Source: Gammaproteobacteria bacterium
Lineage (GTDB): Bacteria; Pseudomonadota; Gammaproteobacteria; Pseudomonadales; Azotimanducaceae
Assembly: GCA_012960535.1 (NCBI GenBank)
Contig: DUBB01000007.1
Location: forward strand, 289,635-353,634
Length of the DNA stretch: 64,000 nucleotides
Direction: 5' to 3'
The first letter of the stretch is position 1. Every line of letters starts with the position of its first letter. Both the position numbers and the translations under genes were made by a program. Below, piece by piece: positions 45,721-55,669 of the stretch. Under the pieces are notes generated by a model, which had not been told where the DNA came from, ran no database searches, and saw only the letters and a program-made list of their open reading frames with translations.

Positions 45721-46388
45721 CGGCCGGATACTAACGGTAGCAGCTGCATTGACTCAACAACAATCGGGACCAGAGGGACATCACCAAACGATCCCTGCTG
45801 ACCTGTTTCAACCACTTCGATACGATTGACAACATCCATTCCTGAAACCACTGCCCCAAAAACTGCATAACCAAAGCTCGCACAACTCAGTGGTTTAAAC
45901 AGACCCTTTTGTCTGGCTTGCATGACCTGGCTTTCCTGTTCTCTGGTGCAGCTGTCTTTCTGATGGTCCAGTCGGGGATTATCTACCACATTAATGAAAA
46001 ACTGCCGGCCGGCACTATCAATCTGATTCATCCTGGCCATGGCAATCGTGCCAGCGCCGTTATTAATGCCATTATCGGCTTCGTTATGAATACTTTCGAT
46101 CTCCTCAAGTTCTGTGAAATCGGGCGAGTAACCTCCGCCCTGAATCATAAATCCTGAGATCACTCTATGAAAAATAGTTCCATCATAGCGACTGTCCTGC
46201 ACATAACGTAAAAAATTTGCAACCGTAATAGGCGCTTGCTGAACAAACAATTCGACTTCAAATTTGCCCAGGGTCGTCTGCACTAGTACTCTTGGATTTT
46301 CAGCTGAAACGGGTGGGGTTAATAGCAAGCCTACCAGAATCCCCAAAATTGCTGACCCGTACTTGAAAAATATCATTGATCGCAACAC
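45717..46388 (-). CDS. Exported cyclophilin-type peptidyl-prolyl isomerase
   Basis: 223 residues starting at GTG 46388, with GGGGAG seven bases upstream; ATG 46376 is in frame. A signal peptide is evident (FFKYGSAILGILVGLLLTPPVSAE). The mature protein has the cyclophilin motifs FHRVISGFMIQGGGY, NNGAGTIAMARMNQIDSAGRQFFINV and SFGYAVFGAVVSGMDVVNRI. It catalyses proline isomerisation in the periplasm. Coupled (ATGA) to the phosphatase gene downstream. Confidence 0.9.
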   Translation of the reverse strand: MLRSMIFFKYGSAILGILVGLLLTPPVSAENPRVLVQTTLGKFEVELFVQQAPITVANFLRYVQDSRYDGTIFHRVISGFMIQGGGYSPDFTELEEIESIHNEADNGINNGAGTIAMARMNQIDSAGRQFFINVVDNPRLDHQKDSCTREQESQVMQARQKGLFKPLSCASFGYAVFGAVVSGMDVVNRIEVVETGQQGSFGDVPLVPIVVESMQLLPLVSGR

Positions 46389-46637
46389 CTTCTATCTCCC
46401 CATCGAGCATTCATTAGCCTATCCAGACCAGCCTGTATCGATGTTCTCCATAGAGCCAAACTGCATGTCACAAATACTCTAACGGGAGGCCAAAATCGAG
46501 CAGACTGGTCAAACCATCTCTCTTTAGCATCGATTTTAGTCGTTTGTGCAACCAGCGGCAACTCAATAGCAGCTGATCAAAGATCTGAAAGCAGGTATTA
46601 TACACTGCATAATCGACGCTATCAGAGAGCACTCGTT

Positions 46638-47834
46638 ATGGTACAGACTATGCAAGAATTCAGGTTAGAGAGCCGGCAGTGGTTGCACGACAACTGCCCG
46701 GAAAGTATTAGAAAACCTGGGTTTATTCCCTGGGGAAGCAGCAAGATAGCACTTTCTGAAGATAATACGCTTTGGTTGTCTCGCATGTCACAGAAGGGCT
46801 GGACTGTACCCACCTGGCCAGAAGAATATGGTGGAGCAGGACTGAACAAGGACCAGTACCTGGTTATCCAGCAGGAAATGCAGCGCATCAACGCCCGCCC
46901 GGCGCTCACCGGAAGAGGCATCAATTACATTGGACCAACTGTGCTGGAGTTCGGTACTGCTGAACAAAAATCCCACTGGTTACCCAAGTTTGCAAGAGGC
47001 GAAGGCGGTTGGTGTATGGGCTACAGCGAGCCCGAAGCAGGTAGTGACCTGGCTAATCTGAAGCTCCGCGGCGAACAAGATGGTGACAACTATCGGTTAA
47101 ACGGCATGAAAATCTGGACGTCTGATGGCATCTATGGAGACTGGATTTTTTGTCTGGTCCGTACCGACCCAGACAGATCAAAGCATGAAGGCATAAGCCT
47201 GATCCTGGTGAATATGGACCAGCCTGGCGTCCGGGTCCGGCCGATTAAACTCATCAGCGGCAATTCCCCTTTCTGCGAAACTTTTTTTGAAGACGCTGTC
47301 GCCAAGAAATCCGATCTAATCGGCGGTCTCAACCAGGGCTGGAGTGTGGGTAAGCGACTGCTGCAATATGAACGATCTGTCCATGGTGGCGTTAACACCA
47401 GCGGTGCTCAAACCCGTGAACAGAAATCTTCCCTGGCAGATATTGCCAAACGGTATCTTCCCCGAGGCCAGAACCCGGAAACATGGCACTCGCTTCGCAC
47501 CAGGGTATTGCGCCTGGAAATGAACAGTAAAGCCTATAAATTAACGCAACAGCGGGTTATCGCAGAAACACAGGCTTCGGCGCCTGCGCTTGCCACCTCT
47601 ATTCTTAAAGTGAAAGGCGCGGAATTCAGCCAGGAACGCATCGACGTGCAACAGGCGCTGATGGGTATTCAAGGTTGTGGCTGGCAAGGTGATCAGTTCG
47701 ATAGCAGCGAGTTGGCCCTGACCAGTGAATGGCTAACCAGCCGGGCAATTTCAATTTATGGTGGCACAAGCGAGATTCAAAAAAACATTATCGCAAAACG
47801 AGTGCTAGGTCTACCCGATGAGAAATCCGGCTAA
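46638..47834 (+). CDS. Acyl-CoA dehydrogenase
   Basis: 398 residues of a flavin-dependent acyl-CoA dehydrogenase. It has an N-terminal helical domain (WPEEYGGAGLNKDQYLVIQQEM), the FAD/substrate loop MGYSEPEAGSDLANLK, the middle beta-domain (NYRLNGMKIWTSDGIYGDW), a C-terminal helical bundle and the terminal SIYGGTSEIQKNIIAKRVLGLP. It oxidises an acyl-CoA, passing electrons to ETF. Single gene; substrate range not predictable. Unlike the short protein at 37540, all domains are present. Confidence 0.9.
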   Translation: MVQTMQEFRLESRQWLHDNCPESIRKPGFIPWGSSKIALSEDNTLWLSRMSQKGWTVPTWPEEYGGAGLNKDQYLVIQQEMQRINARPALTGRGINYIGPTVLEFGTAEQKSHWLPKFARGEGGWCMGYSEPEAGSDLANLKLRGEQDGDNYRLNGMKIWTSDGIYGDWIFCLVRTDPDRSKHEGISLILVNMDQPGVRVRPIKLISGNSPFCETFFEDAVAKKSDLIGGLNQGWSVGKRLLQYERSVHGGVNTSGAQTREQKSSLADIAKRYLPRGQNPETWHSLRTRVLRLEMNSKAYKLTQQRVIAETQASAPALATSILKVKGAEFSQERIDVQQALMGIQGCGWQGDQFDSSELALTSEWLTSRAISIYGGTSEIQKNIIAKRVLGLPDEKSG

Positions 47835-47916
47835 CCTGGCTAAAAGAGAACAACCACTACCCGAGCGTGGCTTGTGCAACACTGCCGTCATCACTTAAAG
47901 GGCTACACGATAGCTT

Positions 47917-48864
47917 TTACAAGGCGCCAAACTGTTTCTGCAGACCCTCATTCATTTCATCCTGCTGATCTGAATAAATCCAGGTTAGCAATATTCCTTT
48001 TATCGCGGTCACTGTAGCCAGAGGCTCATCCAGCATAAAGTGGTGGTACGATTCAGGTATGGTAAAAATAGGCAGTATTCCTGCCGTTATTTCTCTCATA
48101 TAAGGCGCTGCCAATGCCCCTTCATCGGTCGAATATTCGCCCAGTAGTACGGCACTGCGACATTTCAGGCTTACAAATTTGTCTCGCTGGTCCACTCCCA
48201 TTTCCAGAAAATCAAACATCCCTGGATCAAACTTCCAGGTGACCCCGCCTTCGACGCTGCGAAGCGATTGATGTGATATAAAATCAACCACATAAGGATG
48301 CTTGCAGGGTTGCTCCGGTATGAAACGAAATCGAGCCAAGGCTTCCTCTTTAGCGGGATAAATTCGCGTCGACCTGGCTGGTTCGCCATCACGCAGTTCG
48401 GCCTTTCTTCCCCATTCAACGTATCGTTCTGGTGGCTCGACTGTAAAATCGGCAAAAATGATGCCACCGAGCTGATCACCGAAGCGATGGCCAGTTTCCA
48501 GGCCAACAAAGCCACCAAAGCTATGTGCAACAAGAAACGGTTTCTCACCCAACTGCGCCGCTTCACATACGGCCATAATCTCTTGGGAAAATAATTCTCC
48601 GCTGTAGTTTGTCCGCCAACCGCTATCACCATGGCCAGACAAATCTACCGCCACCACTCTGAACTGGTCAGCAAGAAACGGCGCAACAAATCGCCACCAT
48701 TCCAAATGAGCATTACTGCCATGAATCAGTAGCACACCTGGTAAACCAACCTTCCCCCAGGCCACATAATGAATTTTACAATTCTGCACCTCCACAAAAG
48801 CATCTTCTGCTTCTATCTGCAATGCTCTGTCAAACCAATCCGGCGAATTTTCTACACTCATCAT
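47917..48864 (-). CDS. Alpha/beta hydrolase
   Basis: About 315 residues. The triad is Ser in VAHSFGGFVG, an acidic residue in the strand before IFTIPESYHHF, and His in that segment; the oxyanion motif is LIHGSNAHLEWW. The start is uncertain: ATG 48864 (MMSVEN) is preferred because homologues begin near it, while the frame extends to 48909. It is divergent from the SDR gene at 48997. Substrate unknown. Confidence 0.82.
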   Translation of the reverse strand: MMSVENSPDWFDRALQIEAEDAFVEVQNCKIHYVAWGKVGLPGVLLIHGSNAHLEWWRFVAPFLADQFRVVAVDLSGHGDSGWRTNYSGELFSQEIMAVCEAAQLGEKPFLVAHSFGGFVGLETGHRFGDQLGGIIFADFTVEPPERYVEWGRKAELRDGEPARSTRIYPAKEEALARFRFIPEQPCKHPYVVDFISHQSLRSVEGGVTWKFDPGMFDFLEMGVDQRDKFVSLKCRSAVLLGEYSTDEGALAAPYMREITAGILPIFTIPESYHHFMLDEPLATVTAIKGILLTWIYSDQQDEMNEGLQKQFGAL

Positions 48865-48996
48865 TATCTCGTCACTTACGGCGCCGGATAATGTAACACA
48901 TTCTCTCAACTGCGGTAGTCATCTATCCCATATTTGCTTTTCTACCCTGAACTGATAATGTCCCGCCATCATCCAATGCAATGAAAGGAGAATCAT

Positions 48997-49710
48997 ATGG
49001 ATATTCAAGGACAAAATATTGTCATTATCGGTGGCACTTCAGGTATTGGCCTGGCAACTGCCGTAGCTGCCCAGAAAGCAGGTGCAAACGTGTGGTCGGC
49101 GAGTAGATCAATGGACAAGGTTTCGCTGTGTCAGACAAACCACCCTGAAATCCAGTTCTCCCAGGTAGATACGCATGACCCAGAGGGGCTGAAATCACTC
49201 TTCCAATCAGCAGGCAGGATTAACCATATTGTCGGCGCAGCTACAGGTGCCGATCGAACCATGCTGCCTTTCATGGAACAAACTGATGAACAATTCAGGG
49301 AGGCCTTCAATAAATTCTGGGGTTACACTAACGTTGTTCGGCAGGGGGTTCCGTTTCTAGTCGATGATGGCTCGATAACCCTCATAAGTGGTACGCCTGC
49401 TCGAAAATGTAATCCTGGAATGTCATCCGTGTCCTGCACTGGAAATGCCGTCGAGGGCCTGATCAGGGCGCTAGCAACCGAACTAGCACCCAGGCGAGTC
49501 AACGGTGTTGCACCCGGCATCATCGATACCGCCATGTTCGACCGATTCGGGGATAAAAAAGCCGCCGCCCTTGAAAACATTGGTAAAGGTATCTTGTTAG
49601 GCCGTGTTGGCGCTGCTGAGGAAGTTGCTGCCGGGATTATGCTGGCGATAAGCAATCCCTATATGACCGGCGTTGTGCTCGATGTAGACGGCGGTGCGCT
49701 GCTCCCCTGA
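48997..49710 (+). CDS. SDR-family protein with missing catalytic Tyr and Lys
   Basis: 237 residues. The Rossmann motif GGTSGIGLA is intact near the N-terminus, and the C-terminus ends in the usual GVVLDVDGGALLP. At the active site, where SDRs carry Tyr-x-x-x-Lys, this protein reads SSVSCTGNAVEGL, so Tyr becomes Ser and Lys becomes Asn; a Ser remains in SITLISGTP. It should still bind a nucleotide but is unlikely to be a normal dehydrogenase. AAAGGAG lies six bases before ATG 48997. Single gene. It could be a regulator, a nucleotide sensor or an enzyme with other chemistry. Confidence 0.82.
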   Translation: MDIQGQNIVIIGGTSGIGLATAVAAQKAGANVWSASRSMDKVSLCQTNHPEIQFSQVDTHDPEGLKSLFQSAGRINHIVGAATGADRTMLPFMEQTDEQFREAFNKFWGYTNVVRQGVPFLVDDGSITLISGTPARKCNPGMSSVSCTGNAVEGLIRALATELAPRRVNGVAPGIIDTAMFDRFGDKKAAALENIGKGILLGRVGAAEEVAAGIMLAISNPYMTGVVLDVDGGALLP

Positions 49711-49739
49711 ACCACTTGAATCGGTCCCAGCAAGCTACT

Positions 49740-51854
49740 TTACTGTGGCAGTATAGCCTTACCCAGAGGTTGCCTGGCTTGATAGGCATCAAGAATGTGC
49801 TGAGCACTGCAGGCTTTCTGGAAATAATAGCCCTGGCCAAGATTGCAGCCCAACTGGCGCAGAATCTCCAACTGGCTCGCAGTTTCAATCCCTTCTGCAA
49901 TGATCTTCAAACCAAGGCTGCGCCCCAAATCGATAATAGCTTTAGTAATGACAAAGTCATCAGAATCAAGGGCTAACTCCCTGATAAATGCCTGGTCAAT
50001 TTTCAATGTATCTAAAGGAAATCGTTTTAGATAAGCCAATGACGAGTAACCAGTCCCAAAATCATCGACACTAATCCTATGGCCACGATTGTGAAAAGCC
50101 TCCATCAACTGAAAATTACTCTCTATCGCCGCCATGGCAACCCCTTCTGTGATTTCCAGGCTGATGTCCGAAGGCGACAAGCCGGTTTCCGAAATCAAAT
50201 TATCCAGGCGTTGGGGTAGTTCCACATTAAACTGCTGTGAGGAAATATTCACAGCAATGCTAAATTCTTTAAGACCTTCCCTTTTAAAGGCCGATAATTG
50301 CCTGCATACCTGTTCCAACAGTTGATCACCCAGCGGCAAAATCAGATCACTCTGTTCTGCCACTGGTATAAAATCTGTGGGTGACACGTTTCCTAATTCC
50401 TTATGATTCCAGCGCACCAGCGCTTCAAAACTACTGATTTCCAAAGTTTTGAGTTCAACAATAGGTTGATAAAAACAAACCAGCTCATTTTCAAGGATAG
50501 CCTCCTGAAGCGCCGAACGAATATAGACAAACCGCTTAGCCTCTTCATACATTGCTGAATTAAACACCACGTAACTGTTTGCTGGCTCTTGCTTGGCTCT
50601 TTGAAGTGCGGTTTCACCATCTCTGATCATCTCCTCCGCAAAAGTGTACTGCTCAGAGTTAACGACAATACCCGCACTGGCTACAACACTAACGCTTGAC
50701 TCACTTGCAAGGCTGAGATTCTTTTCAATTTCTGCTTGGATATCATTGACCATCACTACGGCCTGACCCGCATCTCCCACATTAAACAGCAATACAGCAA
50801 AAGTACCGCCGCCAAAATGAGATATCGTGTCCTGTGCTGTTAAGGCCGTACGAATCCGTTGTCCTACTTCAATAATCACCTTATCACCAGCTTCGATCCC
50901 AAGGCCCTGATTAATAACGCTAAGTCGATCAATCCCAAAGATGACAATTGCAAAGCGGCTCCTGCCAGACGCCTCGGTTGCAATTGCTTCAGGCAAAATC
51001 ATCCGGCTGGTTAGACGATCCAGAAATAGCTGTCTGTTCGGTAACAGGGTAAGAGCATCATAAAAGGCACTTCTAACAAGCTGTTCTTCCTGAGACAGTC
51101 TTTCTCTTATATCCCTGAAGGTAATCACCAGCAGTTGTTCCTGACCAAGCTCAAACCAACTCGAACCAATCTCAATGGGTACCTTTTCACCATCTGCATT
51201 GGTAAGGTACTGACGGGTTACGGGCTGATTAACAAGTTGGGTAGCTTCTTCTGGCGTGCTCAGAGAGAAAAAAGGATCGCCGCTGGCAAACTCACTCAGT
51301 TCAAACGTTGAAGCTAATTCAGCGCCTATCAGGTTATCCTGATCAAGGCCGAGCATTCGAGTCGCAGCAGCATTCACCAACAGCATTCTTCCCTGTCGAT
51401 CTGCGGTCACGATGCCATCATCGATATTACTAACGGTGGCAAGCAGTCGTTCACGGGCAACTTCGAGCTTCACATCCATCTGATGTTCGTAAAGTGCCAT
51501 CTCAATGGTTATATCGAGTTCTCGATTATCAAATGGTTTTAAAACATAACCATAGGGAGCCGTAATCTTAGCTCTGGCCAAAGTCTCTTTATTTGAATAA
51601 GCAGTGCAAAAAATAATGGGTACGTCATACTCGGCTCTGATATTGGCAGCTGCGTCAATACCATCCATTTCACCGCGTAAGTTTATATCCATCAAAACCA
51701 GATCCGGCCGCTGATCAAGAACGCGTTCAACTGCATCTTCGCCTCTGGCTGCCGTGCCTGTTACCTCATACCCCATCTTCTGCAATCTGGACTGAATGTC
51801 CCTGGCTACAATCACTTCATCTTCAACAATAAAAATTGTGCTCTCAGCCATCAT
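49740..51854 (-). CDS. Response regulator with REC-PAS-GGDEF(degenerate)-EAL domains
   Basis: 704 residues. The receiver domain (1-120) has the EDE acidic pocket and Asp56 in LVLMDINLR. A PAS domain (about 130-250) follows. The GGDEF domain (about 265-430) carries GGGTF in place of GGDEF and so is unlikely to make c-di-GMP. The EAL domain (about 445-690) has FEALVRW, NISSQQF, EITEGV, DDFGTGYSSL, KIDQAF and AEGIET, so phosphodiesterase activity is expected. Its start overlaps the stop of the sensor-kinase gene by 11 bases, which makes it the direct output of that kinase: signal leads to phosphorylated REC, then c-di-GMP breakdown. Confidence 0.92.
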   Translation of the reverse strand: MMAESTIFIVEDEVIVARDIQSRLQKMGYEVTGTAARGEDAVERVLDQRPDLVLMDINLRGEMDGIDAAANIRAEYDVPIIFCTAYSNKETLARAKITAPYGYVLKPFDNRELDITIEMALYEHQMDVKLEVARERLLATVSNIDDGIVTADRQGRMLLVNAAATRMLGLDQDNLIGAELASTFELSEFASGDPFFSLSTPEEATQLVNQPVTRQYLTNADGEKVPIEIGSSWFELGQEQLLVITFRDIRERLSQEEQLVRSAFYDALTLLPNRQLFLDRLTSRMILPEAIATEASGRSRFAIVIFGIDRLSVINQGLGIEAGDKVIIEVGQRIRTALTAQDTISHFGGGTFAVLLFNVGDAGQAVVMVNDIQAEIEKNLSLASESSVSVVASAGIVVNSEQYTFAEEMIRDGETALQRAKQEPANSYVVFNSAMYEEAKRFVYIRSALQEAILENELVCFYQPIVELKTLEISSFEALVRWNHKELGNVSPTDFIPVAEQSDLILPLGDQLLEQVCRQLSAFKREGLKEFSIAVNISSQQFNVELPQRLDNLISETGLSPSDISLEITEGVAMAAIESNFQLMEAFHNRGHRISVDDFGTGYSSLAYLKRFPLDTLKIDQAFIRELALDSDDFVITKAIIDLGRSLGLKIIAEGIETASQLEILRQLGCNLGQGYYFQKACSAQHILDAYQARQPLGKAILPQ

Positions 51855-54800
51855 CAGGGTTCCGCGGGAATTCTATGGTGAAACTGGCACTGGGCTTACC
51901 CTGAAAATTAAGCCTGCCTTCAAGTTGCCCGGTTAATATAGAGACGATTTCCATCCCCATGGAAGCATTCTTACTAATATCAAAGCCCTCAGGCAAACCG
52001 TTTCCATCATCGCTTATTTCGAGGCGATAATAATCACCCTTAGGAGCAAATGCTATATTAATATTGCCAATGCCTTGTCTGTCCGTAAATGCATGCTTGA
52101 GTGAATTTGAGACCAGTTCATTGATGATCAGACCACAAGGAACCGCGGTTTCAAGTTCAAGGGAAACATCGTCAACGACAATGTTCAAGCGCACTTCTAT
52201 ATTGGGAACAACATAAAATCGACACAGGCTATTCGCTAGCATCTGGATATAATCTTCGAAATTAATTTCAAGCAAACTCTCGGACTGGTACAGATTCTCA
52301 TGAATCAGTGACATCGATTTGATTCTCTGCTGACTTTCACCCAGTAAATTTGACAGCCCCTCATCGATTGCCGAATCAGCCTGCATATTAAGAAGACTAG
52401 ATATGACTTGCATATTATTTTTCACTCGATGATGCACTTCCTTTAACAGCAATTCCTTCTCTCTCAGGGACTCAGCCAATTCCCCTCTTGCATATTTGTG
52501 CTCCTGAACTTCGTTCTGCAGAGCAGCAGATCTCTCCGCCACCCGGAGTTCCAAATTACGGCGATAATCCTCCAGTTCAGCTTCTGTTTTCTTGCGCAAT
52601 GAGACATCTCTGGATATGCAGACTAATGCCGAGCCCTGACTGCCATTTTCACTTACTGAAGCGATGGTGACCTCCGCTGTGTGTCCTTGTCTTTCTTTCT
52701 GCAGAGACACTTCACCGTGGTACCTGCCCTGGCTTAGTAAGGCTTCTTGAACCTCACTGATATCGTTTTCCTCCTCAAAAATCAAGGGCAGCAACTGTGT
52801 ACCAAGACTATCTTTCGGGGCGAGTCCAAACATCAATTCAATGGCATGATTGGCATATAAAACAACACCTCCAAAATCGGCTATCACAATACAGTCAGTG
52901 GCTTCTTCCAGCGACTCAATATATAACTGCAATCGCTCGCTATAGCGCTTTTCTGTTTCAAAACGCTGACGACGAGAGTTGTTATGCAGAAACAGATAGA
53001 GTGCAATACTGAAGACTGTAAGATAAGCCAGATAGGCCCACCAGGTTGCCCATATGGGCGGCTCAACCCTCACCTGTATACTCGTTATTTCATCGTTCCA
53101 GAGCTTGTCATTATTAGCACCAAGTAACTCGAAAGTATAATTACCCGGATCCAGATTAGTGTAGGTTACCCGATGCTCGCCCTTAGCTGGGATCCAATCC
53201 TCGTCAAAGCCGTAAAGCCTGTACTTAAAGTCGTTCTTTCTCGGTGCCGTAAAATCAATTACTGAAAATTTTAAGCCAATAACTGAATCAGTGTACTTGA
53301 GTACCAATTCATCTGTTTTAGACAGTATTTGCGGTAAAGGAAAATTTTGGTTGAATTTGCTGAATTCGGTCAGTGATACAGGTGCTATATGGGTATTTTT
53401 GGCGCGGATAGTTTCAGGATCGAACATATTAAAGCCATTATTTCCGCCAAACAGAATTAATCCATTTTTCAATTTCAAATAGGCTCCGCTGTTGAAGTCA
53501 TCACTTTGCAAACCATGTGTCGAATCATAAGCCTCGAACTTCCCGGTAGCCGGGTCATAGGAAGTAAGCCCCTTGCCACCACTGATCCATATCTTTCCGG
53601 TGCTATCCTCCAATAGACCATATACAGAACCACTGGCGAGCCCGTCGGATTTAGTAAAACGGGTAAATATTCCCGTTTCGGGGGAATAAAAATTAACCCC
53701 TCGATCGCGTGTGCCAACCCATACGCCCTTATCAGTTTCCAGTAGAGACACGACATTATTGCTGGATAACGTTGTGTTCTCACTCGGATCATGCCTAAAG
53801 GAAAACGTATCCCCACTGTCCACATTGAGTACAATGACACCCCCCCCATTGGTGGCGATCCAGATAGTCCCATCCCCAACCTGAATAATATCAAGTGCCA
53901 GTAGCGATTCGAACTGACCATGGGGATTAGTCGAAATGGGAAAGCGCCGAAATCGATCATCACCTAAATAGAGGTTTATACCGCCACCATAGGTTGCAAC
54001 CCAAAGCCTTTCTTGCTTATCTACATAAATTCGAGTAACAGCGTCGGAGGAGATAGTTTCAGTCCCATTCTGGATATGCCGATAAACCCGGTTAAGCTCG
54101 CCATTTCGGAGCACATTAATACCCCCTGTCATGGTGCCAGCCCAGATTTCCTTCTGGTAGCTCTGAACCGCCATAACTCTTCGATCGCTCAGACCCAGGC
54201 GAGTCGAATCATAAACTTCAGTTATTTTCTTATTCTGCCGCCAGACACTCAGTCCCTCAAAGCTCCCTATCCACAGATTTCCGTTATCATCTTCTGCAAA
54301 AGAAGAAGTTGAAGGGCTGGAAACACCCCTTTCTGAACTTGATTGCAAATTAAATATAGGGAAGGTATCGACAGTGGCATTCCATTTACTGATACCGTCG
54401 TAGGTCCCCACCCAGATAACCCCACCAAGATCCTGAAATAAATCAATAATGGTCTCATCATTTATGCTCTTCGGGTTGGTCAGATCCGAACGAAAATGCT
54501 GAAAATCATTGGTCTCGGACCTCCATAGATTCAGACCTGCGTCCGCGCCGATCCATAGGGTGTCGTTGTCATCTCGAATAATTGCCCTGACTCTATTGCT
54601 GCTCAGTGACCTAGGATCACCGCTATTGGATTCAAAATGAAACCATTTACCATCGCGTTCATCAAGTATGCTGATTCCATTTGAAAAGGTTCCAATCCAT
54701 TTTCGGCCCAGATTGTCCGATTGAATTGCCCGGATTTGATTTCCGGCAATTGAATTGAAATTCAAGGGATCATGGATATAACGTGCCTTTACCGAACCTG

Positions 54801-55659
54801 ATTGATCTATAACGGCTACACCACCCGCTTCTGTCCCCACCCAAAGTTGATTCTGTTCATCCAGAAACAACGCTCGAACGCCGCCCTTACCAATACTGTC
54901 GACCTTGGTCAGGTCATTCTTGATCCAGGAAACCCTGCCATCCTTATCCAAACGGACAAGGCCAATATTGGTACCTATCCATATATCACCCTGGTGACCC
55001 TCAATCAGGGAGAAAACAGAAATAACAACATCGGCACTAGCGTGTTGGTCAGCATCCAATGGGAAGTGAGTGAAATTGCGCTGAACAGGGTCATAAGTGT
55101 CCAACCCTGCATCTGTACCGACCCAAAGCCTGCCGAAAGAATCAGAATATAGTGCATGCACTTGATCATGAGACAGCGATGAAGGGTCGTTTTCTACATG
55201 ATAAAACACTTCGAAATCATAACCATCATATCGATTAAGGCCTTCCTGGGTGCCGATCCAAATCAACCCATCGATATCCTGGGCAAAGGAAGTCACTCCG
55301 GTCTGGGATAAGCCTTCTTCTGTATTAAGATGATCGAAATTGACTATTCTTTGATTAAGTAACTGACTCACTGCAAGAGCCTGCAGAGAAAACTGACTGC
55401 AAAAAACCAATAAAGCAACAACCATTAACCTTTCGTATAAACCAGTAAGAAAATAGCGCCTGGCCGATGTTTGTAGATTTGACCCTGACCTTATTTCTAC
55501 TAGCCTAATTAACGCTTTAAAGTGAGTTACTTTGTCTCCTGAGAACGAGGATACCATCCAGGCCATTACGATAACCTGTGAAATCAGTATTCTCCAACTG
55601 GAACAAGAACCAATTAATTGGATTCTGTCTGTTCTTCTGAATAGTTGAGGCACAAACAT
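51844..55659 (-). CDS. Two-component propeller sensor histidine kinase (Reg_prop/Y_Y_Y/PAS/HisKA_2)
   Basis: About 1271 residues. Hydrophobic segments lie near 20-40 and 79-98. Next come many two-component propeller repeats (pattern LWIGTxxGLxRYDG; residues about 100-790), the Y_Y_Y domain (YRLYGFDEDW, about 810), a TM helix near 883, a PAS domain (about 920-1040), HisKA_2 with phospho-acceptor His in EVHHRVKNNMQVI (about 1073) and HATPase (NELVSNSLKHAF, DDGNGLP). ATG 55659 is chosen because AGGA, which overlaps the upstream stop TAG, lies eight bases before it; the frame extends to 55695. It probably senses a periplasmic ligand and phosphorylates the PDE regulator encoded downstream. No receiver domain is fused. 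Confidence 0.9.
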   Translation of the reverse strand: MFVPQLFRRTDRIQLIGSCSSWRILISQVIVMAWMVSSFSGDKVTHFKALIRLVEIRSGSNLQTSARRYFLTGLYERLMVVALLVFCSQFSLQALAVSQLLNQRIVNFDHLNTEEGLSQTGVTSFAQDIDGLIWIGTQEGLNRYDGYDFEVFYHVENDPSSLSHDQVHALYSDSFGRLWVGTDAGLDTYDPVQRNFTHFPLDADQHASADVVISVFSLIEGHQGDIWIGTNIGLVRLDKDGRVSWIKNDLTKVDSIGKGGVRALFLDEQNQLWVGTEAGGVAVIDQSGSVKARYIHDPLNFNSIAGNQIRAIQSDNLGRKWIGTFSNGISILDERDGKWFHFESNSGDPRSLSSNRVRAIIRDDNDTLWIGADAGLNLWRSETNDFQHFRSDLTNPKSINDETIIDLFQDLGGVIWVGTYDGISKWNATVDTFPIFNLQSSSERGVSSPSTSSFAEDDNGNLWIGSFEGLSVWRQNKKITEVYDSTRLGLSDRRVMAVQSYQKEIWAGTMTGGINVLRNGELNRVYRHIQNGTETISSDAVTRIYVDKQERLWVATYGGGINLYLGDDRFRRFPISTNPHGQFESLLALDIIQVGDGTIWIATNGGGVIVLNVDSGDTFSFRHDPSENTTLSSNNVVSLLETDKGVWVGTRDRGVNFYSPETGIFTRFTKSDGLASGSVYGLLEDSTGKIWISGGKGLTSYDPATGKFEAYDSTHGLQSDDFNSGAYLKLKNGLILFGGNNGFNMFDPETIRAKNTHIAPVSLTEFSKFNQNFPLPQILSKTDELVLKYTDSVIGLKFSVIDFTAPRKNDFKYRLYGFDEDWIPAKGEHRVTYTNLDPGNYTFELLGANNDKLWNDEITSIQVRVEPPIWATWWAYLAYLTVFSIALYLFLHNNSRRQRFETEKRYSERLQLYIESLEEATDCIVIADFGGVVLYANHAIELMFGLAPKDSLGTQLLPLIFEEENDISEVQEALLSQGRYHGEVSLQKERQGHTAEVTIASVSENGSQGSALVCISRDVSLRKKTEAELEDYRRNLELRVAERSAALQNEVQEHKYARGELAESLREKELLLKEVHHRVKNNMQVISSLLNMQADSAIDEGLSNLLGESQQRIKSMSLIHENLYQSESLLEINFEDYIQMLANSLCRFYVVPNIEVRLNIVVDDVSLELETAVPCGLIINELVSNSLKHAFTDRQGIGNINIAFAPKGDYYRLEISDDGNGLPEGFDISKNASMGMEIVSILTGQLEGRLNFQGKPSASFTIEFPRNPDDG

Positions 55660-55669
55660 TACCGCATTC

